This document shows positions 58,868-64,000 of a stretch of 64,000 nt of DNA, piece by piece; the first letter of the stretch is position 1; every line of letters starts with the position of its first letter. Position numbers and translations under genes: made by a program. The DNA comes from Streptomyces viridiviolaceus (GTDB lineage Bacteria; Actinomycetota; Actinomycetes; Streptomycetales; Streptomycetaceae), in NCBI RefSeq assembly GCF_014650995.1, contig NZ_BMWA01000003.1, positions 248,001 to 312,000 of the forward strand, written 5' to 3'. Below the pieces are notes generated by a model. The model was not told where the DNA came from, did not search any database, and saw nothing but the letters and a program-made list of their open reading frames with translations.

Positions 58868-58903
58868 GCCGCCCCGTCTCCCGGCACCGGGAGACGGGGC
58901 GGC
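58868..58903. terminator. Bidirectional terminator between mmsA and lipoprotein genes
   Basis: A perfect 15-bp stem GCCGCCCCGTCTCCC/GGGAGACGGGGCGGC has a 6-nt loop, 7 nt after the mmsA stop and 13 nt from the converging stop. Confidence 0.9.
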
Positions 58904-58915
58904 GCCGTACCCGGC

Positions 58916-59755
58916 TCAGCCCTGCTGCAGGCCGGCCTCCTTGACTTCCTCGGTCAGGTCCCCGGTCTGTGCCGCCGGCGGCGCCACGATCTTCTTGGTG
59001 GCACCGAACTTGTCGAAGTCCATGGTGACCGCCATCGCGCCGAACTCCTGCTTCATGCGCACCGGCAGGTCCCCGGCACCCACCCAGACGTCCATGGTGA
59101 TCGACTCGGCGCCGCCCGTCAGCGAGTCCAACAGGTTGCCCTGGCTGCCGTAGGCGTCCTTGAGCTTGCCCATGTCCTCCTGGCCGATCACGGCCCGGTA
59201 GTGGGTCGTGGACCGCCCGTTGACGTTCTCCTTGCCGAGGTCCTCGACGTCACTGGCGTACTTCAGGCTCTTCATCGACGCCGACGGGCTGGCTCCGGCG
59301 CTCCCGCTGAGCGCGTCGGCGCCCGATTCGCCGAACACCGCCGAACCGTCGATCTTCATCCACTCCTTGCCCTGGAGCGGGCCGGTGGCCTGCGGATCGA
59401 TGTCGTAGTAATAGGCGCCGTCCACGAACAGGGTGCGCACCGTGGGCGAGTCCGTGAGTTGCTGCATCTGCGCGGCCTCGGTGTCCATCTCGACGTCGAA
59501 GGCGTAGCCGTCGCCCCAGGAGTACGTGCCGTCCATGGAGATCGGTTCGCCCGTGCCCAGGTCGGTCGACGTGCGGACCTCGGCGGAGCCGAGGTCCTCG
59601 GTGCGGTCGGTCACCCGGGAGAGCGCCGCCATGATGGTGTCGGCCTTGTCCACGGCCTCGGCAGCCGTCCTGGCGCCCTCCGAGCCGCACGCGGAGGTGG
59701 CCACCATGGCCGCCGCCGTGAGTCCCACCCAGGCCGCCGTGTACCTCAGCTTCAT
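58916..59755 (-). CDS. LppX/LolA-like lipoprotein
   Basis: This 279-residue protein has a lipobox ([13 protein letters not shown], Cys near residue 23). The mature domain resembles actinobacterial LppX/LprAFG-type proteins that bind lipids: [55 protein letters not shown] [20 protein letters not shown], and [20 protein letters not shown]. It probably sits on the outer face of the membrane and handles a lipid or senses the envelope. Start ATG 59755. Monocistronic. Confidence 0.75.
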   Translation of the reverse strand: MKLRYTAAWVGLTAAAMVATSACGSEGARTAAEAVDKADTIMAALSRVTDRTEDLGSAEVRTSTDLGTGEPISMDGTYSWGDGYAFDVEMDTEAAQMQQLTDSPTVRTLFVDGAYYYDIDPQATGPLQGKEWMKIDGSAVFGESGADALSGSAGASPSASMKSLKYASDVEDLGKENVNGRSTTHYRAVIGQEDMGKLKDAYGSQGNLLDSLTGGAESITMDVWVGAGDLPVRMKQEFGAMAVTMDFDKFGATKKIVAPPAAQTGDLTEEVKEAGLQQG

Positions 59756-60100
59756 TGAGTCCCCACCCGTTGCTGTGATCCCTGTGATTCCACTGTGGGA
59801 AGGACTCTAGCGGCCCCCGCCGACAGGTCCGGATACCGGACGCCCGCACGATTTTTTATCGGCCCGCCTACGGTTCCCGTACGCGCCAACGAGCCCGAAC
59901 CCACGCACAGTGATGCGGTTTTCAGGTGTTTCCCGTCCGCCGGTCAACGAATTCCGTAGGTAAACACCCATTGACGCGCTGGTTTTCGTCGGGGTTCCAT
60001 CTTGCGCCGGGAGCGGACGAGAAACACGTACGACCAAGCCGCCGGAGGCGATAGCGCTCCCGACCGAACCTTCACCGCACAAGTCGATCGGAACCGCTCC
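59756..60100. other. 345-bp divergent spacer between lipoprotein and APC transporter genes
   Basis: No gene seen. The APC frame stays open from 60002, but the ATG at 60101 adjoins recognisable protein. A TTGACG at 59971-59976 may be a -35 element, without a convincing -10. No operator-like repeat was noticed. Confidence 0.35.
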
Positions 60101-61516
60101 ATGACCGACACGCTCCGCCCTGTCGAGACCGACACCCCAGCGACGCCCGACAGCGCGACGGACGACAGCAGTCCCCAGAAACTCAAGCGTTCCATCGGCG
60201 TCGTCGGCGGCACCTTGCTGACCCTCTCGTGCGTGACCCCCGCCTCCACGCTGTTCGTCGTGGTTCCCGACCTGTTCGGCTCCCTGGGCACCGCCACCGC
60301 CCTGACGATCGCCATCGGCTCCCTCCTCTGCATCGCCGTGGCGTTCTGCTACTCCGAGCTGGGCACCCTCATCCCCAGCGCGGGCGGCGAGTACGCCATG
60401 GTGTCGACCATGGCCGGGCGGCTGGCGGGCTGGCTGGTCTTCGTGCTCTCCCTGCTCGTCGTCATGATCGTCCCGCCGGTGATCGCGATGGGCACCGCCG
60501 ACTACCTCGCCCCGATCGTCCACCTCGACCCGTCCGTCGCGGGCGCCGGCGTCATGCTGCTCGCCACCCTCGCCGGCCTGCTCGACCTGCGCGCCAACGC
60601 CTGGATCACCGGCGTCTTCCTGGTCCTGGAGGTCATCGCCGCCGCCGTCGTCGCGGTGCTGGGCTTCGCCCACGGCGAGCGCGGCCTCGGCAGCCTCGCC
60701 TCGATGGAGGTGGCCGGCGCGGACGGCCACACCGACACCGTGACGGCCATGCTGGTCGTCTCCGGACTCGCCATCGCCCTCTTCGTCACCCAGGGCTTCT
60801 CCACCGCCGTCTACCTCTCCGAGGAACTGGAGAACCCGCGGCGCAACGTCGCCCGCACGGTCCTGGCCACCCTCGGCATCTCCGCCGTGATCATCCTGGT
60901 CCCGGTCGTCGCCATCACGCTCGGCGCCTCCGACCTGACGGAGCTGACCGGCGGCGACATCGGCGCCATGGTCACCGCCTGGTCCAACTCCGCCGTCGGC
61001 ACCTTCGTCAGCCTCTGTGTGGCCCTCGCGATCATCAACGCCGGCATCGTCATGGTCATCCAGAACTCGCGCGTGCTGTTCGCCTCCGCCCGCGACAAGG
61101 CCTGGCCCGAGCCGGTGAACAACGTCTTCGCCAAGCTCGGCCGGTTCGGCTCCCCCTGGGTCTCCACGCTCGCCGTCGGCGTGCCCGGCGCCGTGCTGTG
61201 CTTCGTGAACCTGGACACCCTGTACGGCGTCACCGGCGTCTCCGTCACCGGCATGTACCTCCTCGTCGCCGTCGCCGCCCTCCTCGCCCGCCGAGGCGCC
61301 CACCGCCACACGCCCGCATGGCGCATGCCCCTGTGGCCCGTGATGCCCGTCCTGCTGATCGCGGTGCTCGCCTACGTGCTCTCCCAGCAGGAGACCGAGT
61401 ACCTGCTGTGGACCGGCGGCATCACCGCCGTCGCCACGCTCTACTGGGCCCTGTACCTCCGCCCCCGCCGCGACACGCGCTGGCTGGTCTCGATCCCCGA
61501 GGACGCCCGGGCCTGA
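60101..61516 (+). CDS. APC-family amino acid/polyamine transporter
   Basis: This 471-residue permease has about 12 helices. After a short hydrophilic N-terminus come LKRSIGVVGGTLLTLSCVTP, ASTLFVVVPDLFGSLGTATA, ELGTLIPSAGGEYAMVSTMA, FVTQGFSTAVYLSEELENPR and VIQNSRVLFASARDKAWPEP, which are typical of the APC superfamily. It probably exchanges or imports an amino acid or amine by proton symport. The translation start at 60101 (MTDTLRPVET) is tentative. A large terminator hairpin follows. Confidence 0.88.
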   Translation: MTDTLRPVETDTPATPDSATDDSSPQKLKRSIGVVGGTLLTLSCVTPASTLFVVVPDLFGSLGTATALTIAIGSLLCIAVAFCYSELGTLIPSAGGEYAMVSTMAGRLAGWLVFVLSLLVVMIVPPVIAMGTADYLAPIVHLDPSVAGAGVMLLATLAGLLDLRANAWITGVFLVLEVIAAAVVAVLGFAHGERGLGSLASMEVAGADGHTDTVTAMLVVSGLAIALFVTQGFSTAVYLSEELENPRRNVARTVLATLGISAVIILVPVVAITLGASDLTELTGGDIGAMVTAWSNSAVGTFVSLCVALAIINAGIVMVIQNSRVLFASARDKAWPEPVNNVFAKLGRFGSPWVSTLAVGVPGAVLCFVNLDTLYGVTGVSVTGMYLLVAVAALLARRGAHRHTPAWRMPLWPVMPVLLIAVLAYVLSQQETEYLLWTGGITAVATLYWALYLRPRRDTRWLVSIPEDARA

Positions 61517-61524
61517 CGGTCCCG

Positions 61525-61564
61525 GCCGGCCGCCGCGTACCACGGCCGCGGTACGCGGTGGCCG
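61525..61564 (+). terminator. APC transporter terminator
   Basis: A 16-bp stem CCGGCCGCCGCGTACC/GGTACGCGGTGGCCGG with one G-T pair and an 8-nt loop starts 9 nt after the stop. Confidence 0.85.
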
Positions 61565-61644
61565 GCCCGTACGCCTGTGGGAGGTGCGGGGGTTCAGCCC
61601 CGGGGCTGCCCCGGTTGTCCGTGGCGGCCCGTACCGTTGGGCGC

Positions 61645-64000
61645 ATGGATCTTCGACTGCCCCGAGTGCGAGGGCTGCTGCGGGGGCCGCGCCGGCTGCT
61701 GGCCGCCGCGGCCGCCGTCGTCGTGCTCGCCGGTGCCGGTACGTGGACGGCCGTCGCCGACGACGACGCGCCGCCGGTGCGCCGCACCGACCGGGTCATG
61801 GCCATGGACGGCGGGGTACGCCTGGACACCTCGTACTTCACGGCGGGCCCCGCGGGCCGCCGCCCAGCCGTCCTGCTGGCGCACGGCTTCGGCGGCAGCA
61901 AGGCCGACGTCCGGGAGCAGGCGGAAAGCCTGGCCCGGGACGGGTACGCGGTGCTCACCTGGTCGGCGCGCGGCTTCGGCCGGTCCACCGGGAAGATCGG
62001 GCTCAACGACCCGGACGGCGAGGTCGCCGACGTCTCGCGGCTGCTGGACTGGCTGGCGAAGCAGCCGCAGGTGCGGCTGGACGGAAAGGGCGACCCGCGC
62101 GTGGGCGTGGCCGGCGCCTCGTACGGCGGCGCGGTCGCGCTGCTGGCCGCCGGGTACGACGACCGGGTGGACGCCGTCGCCCCGGCGATCACCTACTGGA
62201 ACCTCGCGGACGCCCTGTTCCCGAACGGCGTGTTCAAGAAGCTGTGGGCAGGCATCTTCGTCAACTCCGGCGGCGGCTGCGAGAGGTTCGAGGACCGGCT
62301 GTGCCGGATGTACGACCGGGTCGCCGAATCGGGGCGGCCGGACCCCGAGGCCCGCTCGCTGCTCCAGGCCCGCTCGCCGTCCGCGGTCGGCGACCGCATC
62401 AAGGTGCCCACCCTGCTGGTGCAGGGCCAGACCGACTCCCTCTTCCCGCTCGGCCACGCCGACGCGGCGGCGAAGGCGATCCGTGCGAACGGCGCCCCCG
62501 TGGACGTCGACTGGATCGCCGGCGGGCACGACGGCGGGGACATGGAGACCGACCGCGTCCAGGGCCGCGTACGGCAGTGGTTCGACCGCTACCTCAAGGA
62601 CGACAAGGGCGCCGACACCGGCCCGGCCTTCCGGGTCACCCGCACCGGAGGCGTCGACTCCACCGACGGCCGGGCCCAGTTGAGGGGCGCGAGCGCGGAC
62701 CGGTACCCGGGCCTGGGGAACGGGCGGCGGACGATCGCCCTCAGCGGTCGCGAGCAGACCTTCGACAACCCCGCCGGCGCCAACCCGCCCGCCGTCTCCG
62801 CCCTGCCCGGACTCGGCGGCTCCGGCGGGCTGGCCCAGCTGTCCTCGCTGGGCCTCGGGGTGTCGCTCGACTTCCCCGGCCAGTACGCCCGGTTCGAGTC
62901 CGCCCCCGTGCGCGACGACCTGCGCATCACCGGATCGCCCACGGTGACCGTCCACGTCCGGTCCACCGGCGACGACGCCGTTCTGTTCGGGAAGGTGTAC
63001 GACGTCGGCCCCGACGGCACCGGTCAGCTGCTGCCCGCCCAGCTGGTGGCGCCCGTCCGCGTCGAGGGCGCGAAGGCCGGCCAGGACGTGACGATCACCC
63101 TCCCGGCCATCGACCACGAGGTCGAGAAGGGGCACCGGCTCCGCCTGGTCCTCGCCTCCACCGACCTCGGCTACGCCTCCCCGGCGGCGTCCGCGACGTA
63201 CACCGTCTCCCTCCGGGGCGGCCTCGAGGTGCCGACGGCACCCGACGTGACGACCGCCGCCGCCCCGCTGCCCGCGTGGGTGTGGTGGCTGCCGCTCGCG
63301 GGCGCCGTGATCGCGGCGGCCCTGCTGCTCACCGGTCGCCGCCGCACCACCACCCCGGCCCCGGACCCGGAGCTGGCCGGCGTGCCCCTGGAGATCACCG
63401 GCCTCGGCAAGCGGTACGCCGGGTCGGCGGACCGGTACGCGGTGCGGGAGCTGTCCTTCCGGGTGGAGAAGGGCCAGGTCCTCGGCCTGCTCGGACCCAA
63501 CGGCGCGGGCAAGACGACCACCCTGCGCATGCTGATGGGCCTGATCAAGCCGGACGCCGGCGAGATCCGCGTCTTCGGCCACGCCGTCCGGCCGGGCGCC
63601 CCGGTGCTGTCGCGGGTCGGCGCGTTCGTCGAGGGCGCTGGCTTCCTGCCGCACCTGTCCGGCCGGGAGAACCTGGAGCTGTACTGGCGGGCGACCGGCC
63701 GCCCGCCCGAGGACGCGCACCTCGACGAGGCCCTGGAGATCGCCGACCTGGGCGACGCGCTGGCCCGCGCGGTCCGCACCTACTCGCAGGGCATGCGCCA
63801 GCGCCTCGCCCTCGCCCAGGCCATGCTGGGCCTGCCGGACCTGCTCATCCTGGACGAGCCGACGAACGGACTCGACCCGCCGCAGATCCGCGAGATGCGC
63901 GAGGTGATGATCCGGTACGCCGCCGGCGGCCGCACCGTCATCGTCTCCAGCCATCTCCTCTCCGAGGTCGAGCAGTCCTGCACCCACCTGGTGGTCATGG
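61645..64000 (+). CDS. Fusion of exported alpha/beta hydrolase, membrane anchor and ABC ATPase (3' end cut by window edge)
   Basis: One uninterrupted frame of at least 785 codons combines two normally separate proteins. Residues about 19-40 form a signal anchor (RRLLAAAAAVVVLAGAG). A serine hydrolase domain follows (VLLAHGFGGSKADVREQ, nucleophile in GVAGASYGGAV, LLVQGQTDSLFPLGHADAA, and the His of GGHDGGDMET). Next is a CocE/X-Pro-peptidase-like beta domain (about 330-530), then a second helix (WVWWLPLAGAVIAAALLL, near 550) followed by RRR. Last is a DrrA-type ABC ATPase: GPNGAGKTT, YSQGMRQRLALAQ, LLILDEPTNGLDP, VSSHLLSEVE. The positive-inside rule puts the hydrolase outside and the ATPase inside. 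A membrane partner is expected just right of the window. ATG 61645 is the start. Confidence 0.88.
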   Translation, partial: MDLRLPRVRGLLRGPRRLLAAAAAVVVLAGAGTWTAVADDDAPPVRRTDRVMAMDGGVRLDTSYFTAGPAGRRPAVLLAHGFGGSKADVREQAESLARDGYAVLTWSARGFGRSTGKIGLNDPDGEVADVSRLLDWLAKQPQVRLDGKGDPRVGVAGASYGGAVALLAAGYDDRVDAVAPAITYWNLADALFPNGVFKKLWAGIFVNSGGGCERFEDRLCRMYDRVAESGRPDPEARSLLQARSPSAVGDRIKVPTLLVQGQTDSLFPLGHADAAAKAIRANGAPVDVDWIAGGHDGGDMETDRVQGRVRQWFDRYLKDDKGADTGPAFRVTRTGGVDSTDGRAQLRGASADRYPGLGNGRRTIALSGREQTFDNPAGANPPAVSALPGLGGSGGLAQLSSLGLGVSLDFPGQYARFESAPVRDDLRITGSPTVTVHVRSTGDDAVLFGKVYDVGPDGTGQLLPAQLVAPVRVEGAKAGQDVTITLPAIDHEVEKGHRLRLVLASTDLGYASPAASATYTVSLRGGLEVPTAPDVTTAAAPLPAWVWWLPLAGAVIAAALLLTGRRRTTTPAPDPELAGVPLEITGLGKRYAGSADRYAVRELSFRVEKGQVLGLLGPNGAGKTTTLRMLMGLIKPDAGEIRVFGHAVRPGAPVLSRVGAFVEGAGFLPHLSGRENLELYWRATGRPPEDAHLDEALEIADLGDALARAVRTYSQGMRQRLALAQAMLGLPDLLILDEPTNGLDPPQIREMREVMIRYAAGGRTVIVSSHLLSEVEQSCTHLVVM

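Noticed and set aside
61594..63987. A 797-codon minus-strand frame
   Set aside because: It lies opposite the hydrolase-ABC fusion, which carries all recognisable motifs.
1..64000. tRNA, rRNA, insertion sequence or prophage genes
   Set aside because: I looked for tRNA T-arm motifs, rRNA segments, transposase or integrase motifs and terminal inverted repeats and saw none. The small helix-turn-helix gene at 56376-56576 has no mobile-element partners. A tRNAscan or profile search would be decisive.

Overview
This is a 64 kb stretch of a high-GC actinobacterial chromosome, almost certainly Streptomyces. GTG starts are common, third positions are almost all G or C, intergenic regions are short, and the gene families are typical of Streptomyces core genome. 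From memory only (not checked), the gene order resembles the S. coelicolor SCO2720-SCO2780 region. I see no rRNA or tRNA gene, CRISPR array, prophage or transposase.

Left part (1-14.3 kb): a methylcrotonyl-CoA carboxylase pair (biotin-carrying alpha subunit cut by the window edge, plus beta subunit) stands divergent from a TetR regulator, with two 16-bp operator-like palindromes between them. An acyl-CoA dehydrogenase and a TesB thioesterase follow, so this block handles leucine and acyl-CoA catabolism. After a secreted Asp/His/Gly-repeat protein and a predicted phosphatase comes a PucR regulator divergent from a sodium:solute symporter, an agmatinase-family ureohydrolase and an acetolactate-synthase-like ThDP enzyme. 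That group looks like an uptake and breakdown module for a guanidino compound.

Middle part (14.3-33 kb): mostly exported and envelope functions. It holds an I36 inhibitor-like protein, an endonuclease I, an ArnT-like glycosyltransferase with a very Gly-rich linker, a phytase-like secreted esterase, a 1243-residue double ABC exporter with one degenerate ATP site, an S28 tripeptidyl aminopeptidase, a lipoprotein and a Tat-exported GH3 (NagZ-type) glycosidase. LysR/EamA, GNAT and RBBP9-type hydrolase genes follow.

Sugar block (31.6-43.1 kb): a LacI regulator is divergent from a tightly coupled three-gene operon (Gfo/Idh/MocA oxidoreductase, DUF993 aldolase-like protein, TIM-barrel isomerase). 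A second LacI gene begins an operon on the opposite strand: ABC ATPase (RbsA type), a fused permease/substrate-binding protein, ribokinase and ribose pyranase.

Right part (43.3-64 kb): a glyoxalase-type protein; a decayed patch with frameshifted HATPase and DUF397 remnants and an AT-rich island; RecD2 helicase; citrate synthase; copper ATPase and CopZ with a CsoR-like box; a TetR/MMPL pair with twin operators; a zinc alcohol dehydrogenase; a small helix-turn-helix protein; methylmalonate-semialdehyde dehydrogenase; a lipoprotein; and an APC transporter. The window ends inside a reading frame that joins an exported alpha/beta hydrolase, a transmembrane segment and an ABC ATPase. This is the most unusual protein in the window.
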